Below, piece after piece: positions 27,064-34,585 of a stretch of DNA of 49,121 nt (positions are counted from its first letter, which is position 1; every line of letters begins with the position of its first letter). The stretch covers positions 1 to 49,121 of the forward strand of contig NZ_SMKM01000012.1 in assembly GCF_004348665.1 (NCBI RefSeq). Direction: 5' to 3'. The notes under the pieces were generated by a model that worked only from the letters and a program-made list of their open reading frames with translations, was not told where the DNA came from and did no database searches. The position numbers were made by a program, and so were the translations under genes. The DNA comes from Actinomadura sp. GC306 (GTDB taxonomy: Bacteria; Actinomycetota; Actinomycetes; Streptosporangiales; Streptosporangiaceae).

Positions 27064-27229
27064 CCACGCAACAACCTCAACGCCTGCGATCGCGTCCGAA
27101 GGCAGGTTTCGAGCGAAGCAAGAAACCTGATCGCGCAGCGAGCCCCCAGGGCGAGTCGGAGCGATGCAGCGATCGCGCGCAGAGCCCGCCGAAGGAAGGC
27201 GCTCTAGCGCCTGACGCCAAGGGCTCTGC
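27064..27229 (-). repeat. Dispersed 3'-end repeat, copy A
   Basis: This segment matches 44206-44373, with an invariant 73-base core (27086-27158). It contains an internal hairpin CAGGTTTC/GAAACCTG, a GGCGC-TCTA-GCGCC hairpin (27198-27211), and an outer 9-bp stem (27179-27187 with 27221-27229). The stem's middle reads AGAGCCC/GGGCTCT here and ATTGCCC/GGGCAAT in copy B. Read on the minus strand it begins inside the 3' end of whiB. It may be a structured RNA element, terminator or small mobile repeat. Confidence 0.8.
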
Positions 27230-27461
27230 TAGAGACACGCCGGCGCTTGAGGGCGCGGCGTTCGTCTTCGCCCATGCCGCCCCAGACGCCGGAGTCCTGG
27301 CCGGACTCAAGGGCCCAGCGGAGGCAGGCGTCGGTGACGTCGCAGCGTCGGCATACCTGCTTGGCCTCTTCGATCTGCAGGATCGCGGGCCCGGTGTTGC
27401 CGATCGGGAAGAACAGCTCGGGGTCCACGTCACGGCAGGCTGCGCGGTGGCGCCAGTCCAT
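27204..27461 (-). CDS. whiB1: WhiB1-type Fe-S transcriptional regulator
   Basis: The 85-residue protein starts MDWRHRAACRDVDPELFFPI, essentially the WhiB1 N-terminus. It has the four cluster Cys at 9, 37, 40 and 46 and the turn motif GVWGGMGEDERRALKRR. WhiB1 binds a NO-sensitive [4Fe-4S] cluster and interacts with the principal sigma factor. AGGAG lies eight bases before the ATG at 27461. The last codons (SRALGVRR and stop) lie inside the dispersed repeat at 27064-27229, so the C-terminal tail has been remodelled by that element. A CRP-type operator lies 43 bases upstream of the start. Confidence 0.93.
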   Translation of the reverse strand: MDWRHRAACRDVDPELFFPIGNTGPAILQIEEAKQVCRRCDVTDACLRWALESGQDSGVWGGMGEDERRALKRRRVSSRALGVRR

Positions 27462-27773
27462 GCGGTCCACTCCTTCGTCAGGTCGTGGAGGTGATTCCAC
27501 GGTTGTGAACGGTTTCACATGTCGCGAACGCCCAGGTGGCGAGGGCCAGGTCCGGGGATGAATGTTCGGCGGCGCTGCGAGCGGGAGGCCGGCGACGTTG
27601 GGGCCCCTGTCTCGGATACGCACTTTGAGCGTGTCAGGGGGGCGCGGGCAGGCGCAAGACCTTTGAGAAAGGATTCTCAAAGTATGGGTGTCGCATGTGT
27701 CACATCCGGAAGACGACCGTGTTACTTGGCTCTCAGCTGAGCCGCCATGAGACCGCACATTTGCGGGCGCCGT
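27462..27773. other. 312-bp intergenic region, whiB1 promoter
   Basis: This gap between the lipid kinase stop and whiB1 holds no plausible gene. Besides the CRP-type site it contains a perfect AT-rich 9-bp hairpin (CTTTGAGAA, 27661-27669; TTCTCAAAG, 27674-27682), another CTTTGAG at 27623-27629, and the palindrome ATGTGTCACAT at 27695-27705. The CTTTGAG hairpin may terminate the upstream lipid kinase transcript or bind a regulator. Confidence 0.5.
27504..27519. promoter_or_regulatory. CRP/Rv3676-type binding site upstream of whiB1
   Basis: TGTGAACGGTTTCACA matches the CRP consensus TGTGA-N6-TCACA at every specified position and is a dyad. It lies 43-58 bases upstream of the whiB1 start. In M. 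tuberculosis the cAMP receptor protein is known to bind the whiB1 promoter, so conservation here is credible. Confidence 0.65.
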
Positions 27774-28715
27774 TCAGATGACGACGCGCAGTGCCTTCGG
27801 AACGGACCGGAACGTCACGCTGTGCTGTTCGCCAAGGTAGTCGCCGTCCAACTGGAAGGCCACGGGGCGCTCCGCGCGCAGCGTGACCTCCGAGGCGTCG
27901 TGCAGGTTGACCACGTGCCGGCCCTGCAGCGGACGGCTACGCGCCGTGAGCATTTGCGCCACCGCGCCGAGCGTCGGGGCGATTTCCAGGGAGCGCATTC
28001 CGAACACGTCGAGTCCCCGCGAGAAGTGCGCCTTGGGACTCGGATTCACCGGGAGGCGGTTCATGTACGTCCACGGAGACGTGTTGGAAATGAAGGCGAG
28101 GAACAGTCCCCGTTTCGGCGGGCGGCCCGGCTGCTCAAGGGTGAGCGCGGGCTGCCGCCGGTCGGTGCCGGCGAAGAAATGCCGGATCGCCGTCCGCACG
28201 TACAGGGACGTGTAGGCGGTGGCGCCCGCGGCGCGGCGGCGCTCCACTTCCCGGACGACCTCGGCGTCCAGCCCGATGCCCGCGCAGAACGTGAAGTAGC
28301 GTTCGGCGCCGCCCGGGTGGCGGGCGGTGCCGAGGCCGACCGTGCGGTACCGGCCCGCGCGCAGCGCCTCCAGCACCGACTTCGTCGCGCCGACCGGGTC
28401 GGCGGGCAGGCCGAGGGTCTTGGCGAAGACGTTCGCGCTGCCGGACGGCAGCACCGCCAGCGCCGGGAGCTCGGGGGACGGCCCGTCGGCGAGCAGCCCG
28501 TTGACGGCCTCGTTCACCGTCCCGTCGCCGCCGAGCGCGATCACGACGTCGTAGCCGTTCACGGCGGCCTGGCGGGCCAGCTCGGTCGCGTGGCCGCGGT
28601 GGCCCGTCTCGGCGAGGACGAGGTCGAGATCGCCGGAGAAGGCCCGCATCAGGATGTCGCGGGCCCGCCGGGAGGTGGAGGTCGCCTTGGGGTTGGCGAT
28701 GAGCATGGCGCGCAC
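27774..28715 (-). CDS. Diacylglycerol kinase family lipid kinase
   Basis: The 313-residue protein begins RAMLIANPKATSTSRRARD and has the kinase motif VVIALGGDGTVNEAVNGLL followed by LPSGSANVFAKTLGLP, the DAGK/LCB5/YegS ATP-binding signature. A C-terminal beta-sandwich domain follows. It should phosphorylate a lipid such as diacylglycerol or a sphingoid-like substrate at the membrane. GTG 28715 gives MRAMLIANP and is preferred; ATG 28706 is the alternative. It lies upstream of whiB1 on the same strand, with a 312-base gap. Confidence 0.85.
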   Translation of the reverse strand: MRAMLIANPKATSTSRRARDILMRAFSGDLDLVLAETGHRGHATELARQAAVNGYDVVIALGGDGTVNEAVNGLLADGPSPELPALAVLPSGSANVFAKTLGLPADPVGATKSVLEALRAGRYRTVGLGTARHPGGAERYFTFCAGIGLDAEVVREVERRRAAGATAYTSLYVRTAIRHFFAGTDRRQPALTLEQPGRPPKRGLFLAFISNTSPWTYMNRLPVNPSPKAHFSRGLDVFGMRSLEIAPTLGAVAQMLTARSRPLQGRHVVNLHDASEVTLRAERPVAFQLDGDYLGEQHSVTFRSVPKALRVVI

Positions 28716-28801
28716 GGCGTCAGCGTATCGACCGTTCCGCAGTCGTTCGCCCGGCGTTCGCCTCGCGACCGGGTGGGAACCGGGCCGCTTCCGGGCGGGA
28801 G

Positions 28802-28807
28802 TAGGGT
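28802..28807 (+). promoter_or_regulatory. -10 element of leaderless transcript
   Basis: TAGGGT ends eight bases before the GTG at 28816, and no ribosome-binding site lies between. The hexamer equals a common actinobacterial -10. Confidence 0.5.
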
Positions 28808-28815
28808 TTCGGGTT

Positions 28816-29352
28816 GTGTCGAAGCGTCGTCCCATCACCGTGCAGGCAGCCGCCGCCCTGGAGGCCGCGGAGGGCCTGGCCGCCCTCGGAATCGGCGTCG
28901 TCACCGGCGTGGAGACCGCCACCGGCGCCGCGGTCGACCCGGCCAGCGCGATCGGCGTGACCGTGCTCGCGCTCGCCGGCGGCCTCGGCATGCTCGCCTG
29001 CGCCCGGGGGCTCGTCCGCGCCGAGCAGTGGAGCCGCGCGCCCACGGTGCTGACGCAGTTCTTCGCGATCCCGGTCGCGTGGTCGCTGTGGCAGAGCGAT
29101 CAGCTGGTGTTCGCCGTGCCGCTGGGGCTGGCCGCCGTCCTCACGCTGATCACGGTCCTCAGCCCGCCCAGCACCGCCTGGCTCTTCGACGAGGACGAGG
29201 GCGAGGGCGACGACGAGGACGAGGGCGAGGGCGACGACGAGGCCGCCCCCGCTGCGAAGGAGCCCGCGGCGGTGCGGGAGTCGCCGGGAGAGCCGCGCTC
29301 GCTGGGGCGGCGCCTCATGGACCGGCTGAAAGAGCAGCCCACCAGGAAATGA
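28816..29352 (+). CDS. Small integral membrane protein with acidic tail
   Basis: The 178-residue protein has about four hydrophobic segments (roughly residues 8-30, 42-62, 75-92 and 96-115). The tail carries a duplicated acidic motif (EDEGEGDDEDEGEGDD) and ends basic (GRRLMDRLKEQPTRK). I recognise it only as a conserved-type actinobacterial membrane protein; function unknown. The GTG start follows a TAGGGT hexamer with no ribosome-binding site, so the mRNA is probably leaderless. It is divergent from the lipid kinase gene and convergent with the sigma factor gene. Confidence 0.75.
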   Translation: MSKRRPITVQAAAALEAAEGLAALGIGVVTGVETATGAAVDPASAIGVTVLALAGGLGMLACARGLVRAEQWSRAPTVLTQFFAIPVAWSLWQSDQLVFAVPLGLAAVLTLITVLSPPSTAWLFDEDEGEGDDEDEGEGDDEAAPAAKEPAAVRESPGEPRSLGRRLMDRLKEQPTRK

Positions 29353-29354
29353 GC

Positions 29355-29394
29355 CGGCGCCGAGGCCCGGGATCACCCGGGGCGCCCGGCGCCG
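29355..29394. terminator. Bidirectional terminator between convergent genes
   Basis: Nested stems CGGCGCCG (29355-29362 with 29387-29394) and CCCGGG (29366-29371 with 29376-29381) enclose the loop ATCA. They lie between the stops of the membrane protein (+) and the sigma factor (-). Confidence 0.65.
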
Positions 29395-29404
29395 TATCTC
29401 CGCG

Positions 29405-30253
29405 TCACTCGTCGGCGGTGAGGCCCTCCCGCAACTGGGCGAGCGTGCGGGCCAGCAGCCGCGACACGTGCATCTGCGAGATCCCCAGCTCGGCGGCGAT
29501 CTGCGACTGGGTCATGTTCCCGAAGAACCGCAGCAGCAGGATCTTCTTCTCGCGGGCGGGCAGCTTCTCCAGCAGCGGCTTGAGGGACTCGCGGTACTCC
29601 ACGCCCTCCAGCGACTCGTCGACCATGCCGAGCGAGTCGGCCACCGCCGGGGCGTCCTCGTCGCCGGAGTCGGGGGCGTCCAGGGACACGGTGGAGTAGG
29701 CGTTCGCCGACTCCAGGCCCTCCAGCACCTCCTCCTCGCTCATCTGCAGGTGCGCCGCCAGCTCGCTGACGGTCGGCGCCCGGCCCTCGCGCTGCGCGAG
29801 GTCGCTGATCGCCTTGGTCAGCGACAGCTTGAGCTCCTGCAGCCGGCGCGGGACGCGCACGGCCCAGCCCTTGTCGCGGAAGTGCCGCTTGATCTCACCG
29901 ACGATCGTGGGGGTCGCGTAGGTGGAGAACTCGACGCCGCGCTCCAGGTCGAACCGGTCGATCGACTTGATCAGGCCGATCGTGGCGACCTGGATGAGGT
30001 CGTCCAGCCACTCGCCGCGGTTGCGGAAGCGGCGGGCGAGGTACTCCACCAGCGGCAGGTGCAGCTCCACGAGCTGGTCGCGGATGCGCTGGCGCTCCGG
30101 GTCGCCCTCGGGGAGCTGGGAGAGCCGCTCGAACAGGGCGCGTGCCCGCGCCCGGTCGGGAACCGCGCTGTCGGTGCGCTCGACGCTCACCTCGGCGGCG
30201 GCCGGCTCGGCCGGCTGCCCCGTGGCCGTCTGCTCCGTGGTCTTCTCCGTCAC
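29405..30253 (-). CDS. SigB/SigF-family RNA polymerase sigma factor
   Basis: The 282-residue sigma factor has region 2 (LPLVEYLARRFRNRGEWLDD and LIQVATIGLIKSIDRFDLER, then GVEFSTYATPTIVGEIKRHF), region 3, and region 4 with the helix-turn-helix MTQSQIAAELGISQMHVSRL. This is the SigB/F/G stress-and-development group that recognises GTTT/GGGTA-type promoters in actinobacteria. GTG 30253 overlaps the stop of the anti-sigma gene (GTGA), giving the usual rsbW-sigB-like coupling. The N-terminal 35 residues are Glu/Ala/Thr rich and probably disordered. Confidence 0.9.
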   Translation of the reverse strand: MTEKTTEQTATGQPAEPAAAEVSVERTDSAVPDRARARALFERLSQLPEGDPERQRIRDQLVELHLPLVEYLARRFRNRGEWLDDLIQVATIGLIKSIDRFDLERGVEFSTYATPTIVGEIKRHFRDKGWAVRVPRRLQELKLSLTKAISDLAQREGRAPTVSELAAHLQMSEEEVLEGLESANAYSTVSLDAPDSGDEDAPAVADSLGMVDESLEGVEYRESLKPLLEKLPAREKKILLLRFFGNMTQSQIAAELGISQMHVSRLLARTLAQLREGLTADE

Positions 30254-30678
30254 GGCGCCCCCGCCGTGCCGCGCCGCTTCTGCAGCGTCACGGTGACCCG
30301 GTCGTCGGCGCCCACCCGGGCGTCGACCTCACCCGCCAGCGACGACAGGACGGTCCATGCGAAGGTGTCGCGGCTGGGCACCGCGCCGTCGACGGTGAGC
30401 ACGGCGACGGAGATGCGCATGGCCTCCCCGGTCAGTTCGAATTCGCAGACGAGGTCGGTCCCGGGGACCGCCTGGGCGAGCAGCATCGCGCACGCCTCGT
30501 CGACGGCGATGCGCAGGTCTTCTATCTCGTCCAGCGTGAAGTCGAGCCGGGCCGCGAGGCCCGCGGTGGCCGTCCGCAGGACGGACAGGTAGGCGCTCGC
30601 GGCGGGCAGCCGCACCGTCACCACGTCGCGGACGGACAACTTCGTACTGGTCGGCATTGCAGCGGTTTCCTCGGTCAC
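30250..30678 (-). CDS. RsbW-like anti-sigma factor (GHKL serine kinase)
   Basis: The 142-residue protein has the HATPase motif DEIEDLRIAVDEACAMLLAQ of anti-sigma kinases and partly preserved later boxes. It would bind and inhibit the sigma factor encoded downstream until released by an anti-anti-sigma protein. No anti-anti-sigma gene is adjacent. GTG 30678 has GAGGGAG just upstream and is preferred; ATG 30657 (MPTSTKLSV) is the alternative. The stop overlaps the sigma factor start. Confidence 0.83.
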   Translation of the reverse strand: MTEETAAMPTSTKLSVRDVVTVRLPAASAYLSVLRTATAGLAARLDFTLDEIEDLRIAVDEACAMLLAQAVPGTDLVCEFELTGEAMRISVAVLTVDGAVPSRDTFAWTVLSSLAGEVDARVGADDRVTVTLQKRRGTAGAP

Positions 30679-30844
30679 GTCACTCCCTCGCAGGATGGTC
30701 CCGCTGGTACCGAAACTACCGCCTGCGGAGCCCACTCGGAGACTTCGCCGCGCGTGGCTTTCTTACCGATGTCCGCGCCGACGTCGCCGAACGCGTCCGA
30801 AACCCCGGCGGGGCGAGGCGTGCATCACGGTCCGGAGGGGCGGA

Positions 30845-30850
30845 TAGCCT
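30845..30850 (+). promoter_or_regulatory. -10 element of leaderless transcript
   Basis: TAGCCT ends six bases before the GTG of the acetyltransferase gene at 30857, leaving no space for a ribosome-binding site. Confidence 0.5.
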
Positions 30851-30856
30851 GCTCGG

Positions 30857-31327
30857 GTGATCCGATCCGCGACTCCGGACGACGTACCCGACATCCTGCG
30901 CCTGATCCGCGACCTGGCCGAGTACGAGCGCGCCCTCCACGAGGTGAAGGCCACGGAGGAGCAGCTGCGCGGCAGCCTCTTCCGCGACGATCCCAAGGTC
31001 TTCGCGCACGTCGCCGAGCACGACGGCAGGATCGTGGGGTTCGCGCTGTGGTTCCTCACGTTCTCCACCTGGAACGGCACGCACGGCATCTACCTGGAGG
31101 ACCTGTTCGTCGAGCCGGACGCCCGCGGCCACGGGTACGGCAAGGCGCTCCTCCTCGAACTGGCCCGCATCGCCGACGAACGCGGCTACGGCCGCGTGGA
31201 ATGGGCCGTCCTCAACTGGAACCGGCCGGCGATCGACTTCTACGAGGCCCTCGGCGCCCGTCCCCAGGACGAGTGGACGGTCTACCGCCTCACCGGCGAC
31301 ACCCTCACCAGGGCCGCGCGCTCCTAG
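30857..31327 (+). CDS. GNAT acetyltransferase, spermidine/thialysine N-acetyltransferase-like
   Basis: The 156-residue GNAT protein has the SSAT-type signature LTFSTWNGTHGIYLEDLFVE, the acetyl-CoA loop PDARGHGYGKALLLELA and the strongly family-specific RVEWAVLNWNRPAIDFYEAL. This resembles diamine/polyamine or thialysine acetyltransferases more than generic GNATs. Substrate is inferred only. GTG start just after a TAGCCT hexamer suggests a leaderless transcript. It is followed by a perfect bidirectional terminator shared with sodN. Confidence 0.83.
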   Translation: MIRSATPDDVPDILRLIRDLAEYERALHEVKATEEQLRGSLFRDDPKVFAHVAEHDGRIVGFALWFLTFSTWNGTHGIYLEDLFVEPDARGHGYGKALLLELARIADERGYGRVEWAVLNWNRPAIDFYEALGARPQDEWTVYRLTGDTLTRAARS

Positions 31328-31344
31328 CCGCCTCCGGACATGGC

Positions 31345-31375
31345 GGAGGCCCGGCCGGTGACCGGCCGGGCCTCC
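31345..31375. terminator. Bidirectional terminator between GNAT and sodN
   Basis: A perfect 14-bp stem, GGAGGCCCGGCCGG with its complement, encloses a TGA loop. It lies between the convergent stops at 31327 and 31389. Confidence 0.75.
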
Positions 31376-31388
31376 AGCTCCGGGCGCG

Positions 31389-31793
31389 TCAGCCCTGCTT
31401 GGTCTCCCAGAAGATCTTGTCGATCTCGCTGATCTTCGCGAGCAGGTCGTCGGCGACCTTGGTGTCCATGGTGGCCTTGGTGCCGCCGCCACCGCCGGCG
31501 AGCTTGGTCGCCTCGTTGAACAGCTGGTGGAGCTGCGGGTACTTCTCGAAGTGCGGCGGCTTGAAGTAGTCGGTCCAGAGCACCCACAGGTGGTGCTTGA
31601 CCAGCTCCGAGCGCTGCTCCTTGATCAGGATCGCCCGTGCGCGGAACTCGGGGTCCTCGTTGGCCGCGTACTTCTCAGTGATCGCCTTGACCGACTCGGC
31701 CTCGATCCGGGCCTGCGCCGGGTCGTAGACGCCACACGGCAGGTCGCAGTGCGCGGAGACCTTCGTCTTCGGGCGCAGAAGCTTGAGCAACAC
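31389..31793 (-). CDS. sodN: Nickel superoxide dismutase
   Basis: The 134-residue precursor contains the nickel hook HCDLPCGVYDPAQAR and the PPHFEKYPQLHQLFNEATKL and EIFWETK-like C-terminus typical of Streptomyces NiSOD. It converts superoxide to H2O2 and O2 in the cytosol as a hexamer. GTG 31793 is chosen because it gives exactly 14 residues (VLLKLLRPKTKVSA) before the nickel-ligating His, the known Streptomyces propeptide length. A TAATGT hexamer at 31837-31842 is a candidate -10. Its maturation protease gene is divergent, not downstream as in streptomycetes. Confidence 0.95.
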   Translation of the reverse strand: MLLKLLRPKTKVSAHCDLPCGVYDPAQARIEAESVKAITEKYAANEDPEFRARAILIKEQRSELVKHHLWVLWTDYFKPPHFEKYPQLHQLFNEATKLAGGGGGTKATMDTKVADDLLAKISEIDKIFWETKQG

Positions 31794-31979
31794 CTGCTCA
31801 TCCCTTCCCTCGTTGCGGATCATGCTCAGGTCACCGACATTACCCTTGTGCCACCGGCCACGTCCGGCCAGGGCGCTCGGTAATTCGGCCTAAGACCCGG
31901 ACCGCGGCGCGGCCCGGAACCCTTCCGGGAGTGTTGATGCCCCTGACCGGCGTTCTATGCGGGCGGGACGAGGAGGACC

Positions 31980-32441
31980 ATGCGGATGCGCCCGGTGCTG
32001 TGCGGGCTGGCCGGCGCGGCGGTGCCCGTGCTCGTGCCCGTGCTCGTGCTCGCGGGACGGCGGCGGCTGCGGGCCGTCGAGGTCGCCGGCGAGTCGATGC
32101 TGCCGGGGCTGCGGCCGGGCGACTGGCTGCTGGTGCGCGCCGGGGCGCGTCCCGTGCCCGGGGACGTCGTCGTCGCGCGGCACCCGGAGCGGCCGGAGCT
32201 CTTGATCGTCAAACGCGCCGTCCGCGAGGAGGACGGCGGGTGGTGGCTGGAGAGCGACAACCAGGCGGCGGCGGGCCGCCGCGACAGCTGGGACTTCGGC
32301 GCCGTGCCGGACGCGCTCGTCGTGGGCCGGGTCGTCGCCCGCTACTGGCCCCTCTCGCGCGCCGGGACGGTCACGCGCGGCTCGGCCGGGCTGCACGCGG
32401 CGGTCACGCCGGCCCGCCCGGTGCAGCGCTCGGAGCAGTAG
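31980..32441 (+). CDS. sodX: NiSOD maturation protease SodX (S26 family)
   Basis: The 153-residue protein is a small signal-peptidase-like serine protease: a membrane-spanning N-terminus (VLCGLAGAAVPVLVPVLVLA), the nucleophile motif VAGESMLPGLRPGDWLLV, and the general-base region LLIVKRAVRE. SodX removes the NiSOD propeptide so that the N-terminal His can bind nickel. ATG start with GGAGG five bases upstream. It is divergent from sodN across 186 bases. Its last 100 bases overlap the 3' end of the convergent CGNR gene, and the final 30 residues look like a non-conserved extension. Confidence 0.9.
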   Translation: MRMRPVLCGLAGAAVPVLVPVLVLAGRRRLRAVEVAGESMLPGLRPGDWLLVRAGARPVPGDVVVARHPERPELLIVKRAVREEDGGWWLESDNQAAAGRRDSWDFGAVPDALVVGRVVARYWPLSRAGTVTRGSAGLHAAVTPARPVQRSEQ

Positions 32442-32905
32442 CGGCGCGAGCGGTTCGCGGTGGTGTCGAGGAACACCCGGTCGCAGCCCTCGGCCTTGCA
32501 GAGCCCGAACCGGCCGGTGCCGTGCGCGGCGATCTCCGCGGCGAGGCCCATGGCGGTCCGCGCGGCATAACGGTCCGGTATGGAGCCGGACTCGTTGAAG
32601 TGCAGCTGCCACCCCTGGCCCTCGTGCCGCGCGAGCTGCGGGTGGACGGGATGGTGGATGAGCAGGGTGTTGAGGCGCTCGACGGCGTCGTCCGCGTCGC
32701 CGCGGGCGGCCGCGACGATGATCGCGCGGAGCTGCTCGCGCAGGGCGCGCATGGCGTCGAGCTCGCGGTGCGCGATCCGCCCGCCGAGGTGCGGCCGGTC
32801 CGACAGCAGGGCCCGCAGCCCGTCGAGGTCGCGCAGGTCGTCCTGCTCGTCGCGCCGCGTGTTCACGAGATCGACCGCCAGGTCTGCGTAGGACGCGAGG
32901 TTCAC
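32342..32905 (-). CDS. CGNR zinc finger (ABATE-type) protein
   Basis: The 187-residue protein has the N-terminal stress-regulator-type ABATE domain (LAVDLVNTRRDEQDDLRDLD) and a C-terminal zinc finger with Cys136, Cys141, Cys157 and Cys161. The family's CGNR signature is altered to CTGR. Members are putative DNA-binding regulators of unknown target. GTG start with GGAGG upstream. About 25 residues beyond the finger are encoded antisense to the end of sodX (100-base overlap). Confidence 0.82.
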   Translation of the reverse strand: MNLASYADLAVDLVNTRRDEQDDLRDLDGLRALLSDRPHLGGRIAHRELDAMRALREQLRAIIVAAARGDADDAVERLNTLLIHHPVHPQLARHEGQGWQLHFNESGSIPDRYAARTAMGLAAEIAAHGTGRFGLCKAEGCDRVFLDTTANRSRRYCSERCTGRAGVTAACSPAEPRVTVPARERGQ

Positions 32906-33072
32906 GGGCCCCTCCTGACGCGCTCGCCCGGATTGGCCAGGAGTTATTCCCACGTGGCGGAGAACATACGTGCCCGTGGCGAAAAAGTGCGCGTGGCGGG
33001 CGGCCGCCCGGCCCGCGCGCCGCGTGGCTGCGGGCGCGGGCGGCCGTCCGGAGGGATCACGGGGGGACCGGA

Positions 33073-34263
33073 TCAGATCCGGTTGACGCCGTCCTTGCGG
33101 GCCTGCTCGGCCACGGCCGCGGTGACGGCCGGGGCCACGCGGTCGTCGAACGGGCCGGGGATGACGTAGTCGGGCTTGAGGTCGTCCCCGACGATGCCGG
33201 CGAGCGCGTTGGCCGCCGCGAGCTTCATGCCCTCGGTGATGGCGGACGCGCGGACGTCCAGCGCGCCGCGGAAGATGCCCGGGAACGCCAGCACGTTGTT
33301 GATCTGGTTCGGGTAGTCGCTGCGGCCGGTCGCGACGACCTTGGCGTGCCGGAGCGCGACGTCCGGGTGCACCTCGGGGGTCGGGTTGGACAGCGCGAAC
33401 ACGATCGCGTTCTCCGACATCGTGGCGACGCACGACTCGTGGACGGTGCCGCCGGACAGCCCGATGAACACGTCGGCGCCGCGGAGCGCCTCCTCGGTGG
33501 AGCCCTTGAGGCACGACCGGTTGGTGATCTCCGCGATCTTCGTCTTGATCGGGTTGAGGCCGTCCCGCCCCTTGTAGATGAGGCCCTTGCTGTCCGAGAG
33601 CGCTATGTCGCCGATGCCGCCCTCGATCAGCATCTTGGACACGGCGATGCCGGACGCGCCCGCGCCGGCCACGACGGCGCGCAGCTCCGACAGCGGCTTG
33701 CCGACCAGGCGGGCCGCGTTCTTGAGCGCGGCGAGCGCGACGATGGCGGTGCCGTGCTGGTCGTCGTGGAAGACCGGGATGTCGAGCGCGGCGCGGAGCC
33801 GGTCCTCGATCTCGAAGCAGCGCGGTGCGCTGATGTCCTCCAGGTTGATGCCGCCGAAGCTCGGCGCCATCCGGATCACGGTGTCGACGATCTCGTCCAC
33901 GTCCGTGGTGTTCAGCGCGATGGGCACCGAGTCGACGTCGGCGAACTCCTTGAACAGCAGGGACTTGCCCTCCATGACCGGCATGGAGGCGGCCGGGCCG
34001 ATGTCGCCGAGCCCGAGCACGGCGGTGCCGTCGGTCACGACGGCGACGACCCGGGAGGTCCAGGTGTAGTCGTAGGCCAGTTCGGGGTGGTCGGCGATCG
34101 CGGTGCACACCCGGGCGACGCCCGGCGTGTAGGCCAGCGAAAGATCGTCTTTGTTGCGCACCGGAATGGTGGAGCGCATCTCCAGCTTGCCGCCGCGGTG
34201 CAGCGGGAACGCCGGATCGTCGTCGTAGGAGGACGGTTCGTTGGGATTGGGCTCAGCAGCCAC
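33073..34263 (-). CDS. NAD(P)-dependent malic enzyme
   Basis: The 396-residue short-form malic enzyme has LSLAYTPGVARVCTAIADHP, VVTDGTAVLGLGDIGP, the metal-binding IPVFHDDQHGTAIV and a Rossmann domain starting VVAGAGASGIAVSKM. It oxidatively decarboxylates malate to pyruvate. The short length resembles Streptomyces malic enzymes; coenzyme preference cannot be read with confidence. GTG 34263 (VAAEPNP) is preferred because AGGGG precedes it; a longer start at 34335 exists. The C-terminus ends at GVNRI. Confidence 0.88.
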   Translation of the reverse strand: MAAEPNPNEPSSYDDDPAFPLHRGGKLEMRSTIPVRNKDDLSLAYTPGVARVCTAIADHPELAYDYTWTSRVVAVVTDGTAVLGLGDIGPAASMPVMEGKSLLFKEFADVDSVPIALNTTDVDEIVDTVIRMAPSFGGINLEDISAPRCFEIEDRLRAALDIPVFHDDQHGTAIVALAALKNAARLVGKPLSELRAVVAGAGASGIAVSKMLIEGGIGDIALSDSKGLIYKGRDGLNPIKTKIAEITNRSCLKGSTEEALRGADVFIGLSGGTVHESCVATMSENAIVFALSNPTPEVHPDVALRHAKVVATGRSDYPNQINNVLAFPGIFRGALDVRASAITEGMKLAAANALAGIVGDDLKPDYVIPGPFDDRVAPAVTAAVAEQARKDGVNRI

Positions 34264-34585
34264 AGCGACCCCTGTCAGTGAAAGTTGGCTTTCTTGCGAT
34301 GCCGCCGCGGTGGGTGCGGCGTGGTGGCCGGTCACCTGGAGGTCATCTCGCGACGTACGGGGGTCACCCGTTGTCCGATTCTCTCATACCGGGTTCCGTG
34401 CGCTCCGGGAGCGGGGTGGTGGCAACCGTCACGTGACGGTCACCACAAAGTCATCCGCTACACCCGAACGGAGCCGTTGCGTGATTGTTTCGGACCCTTT
34501 ATCCAGATCAGAACGGTTCTGCGCCAAAATATGCACCTAACCTGTGGACCTGACCGGTCCACCGCAACCCACCTGGAGGGGGACC
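34264..34585. other. 322-bp divergent intergenic region (malic enzyme / amino-acid ABC transporter)
   Basis: I see no gene in this gap. It contains a 16-bp perfect palindrome at 34425-34440 and an A/T-richer stretch (34480-34545) that probably carries the transporter promoter. Confidence 0.5.
34425..34440. promoter_or_regulatory. 16-bp perfect palindrome ACCGTCACGTGACGGT
   Basis: This dyad with a CACGTG centre lies midway between the divergent malic enzyme and substrate-binding-protein genes. It is followed by CACCAC mirroring GTGGTGG upstream. It is probably a repressor or activator site; the regulator is not identified. Confidence 0.5.

Noticed and set aside
27064..27229. A protein-coding gene inside the dispersed repeat (both copies share an open frame translating to SPWGLAARSGFLLRSKPAFG)
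   Set aside because: The frame has no start signal and no family resemblance, and sequence changes between copies preserve base pairing instead of codons. RNA or DNA structure explains it better.
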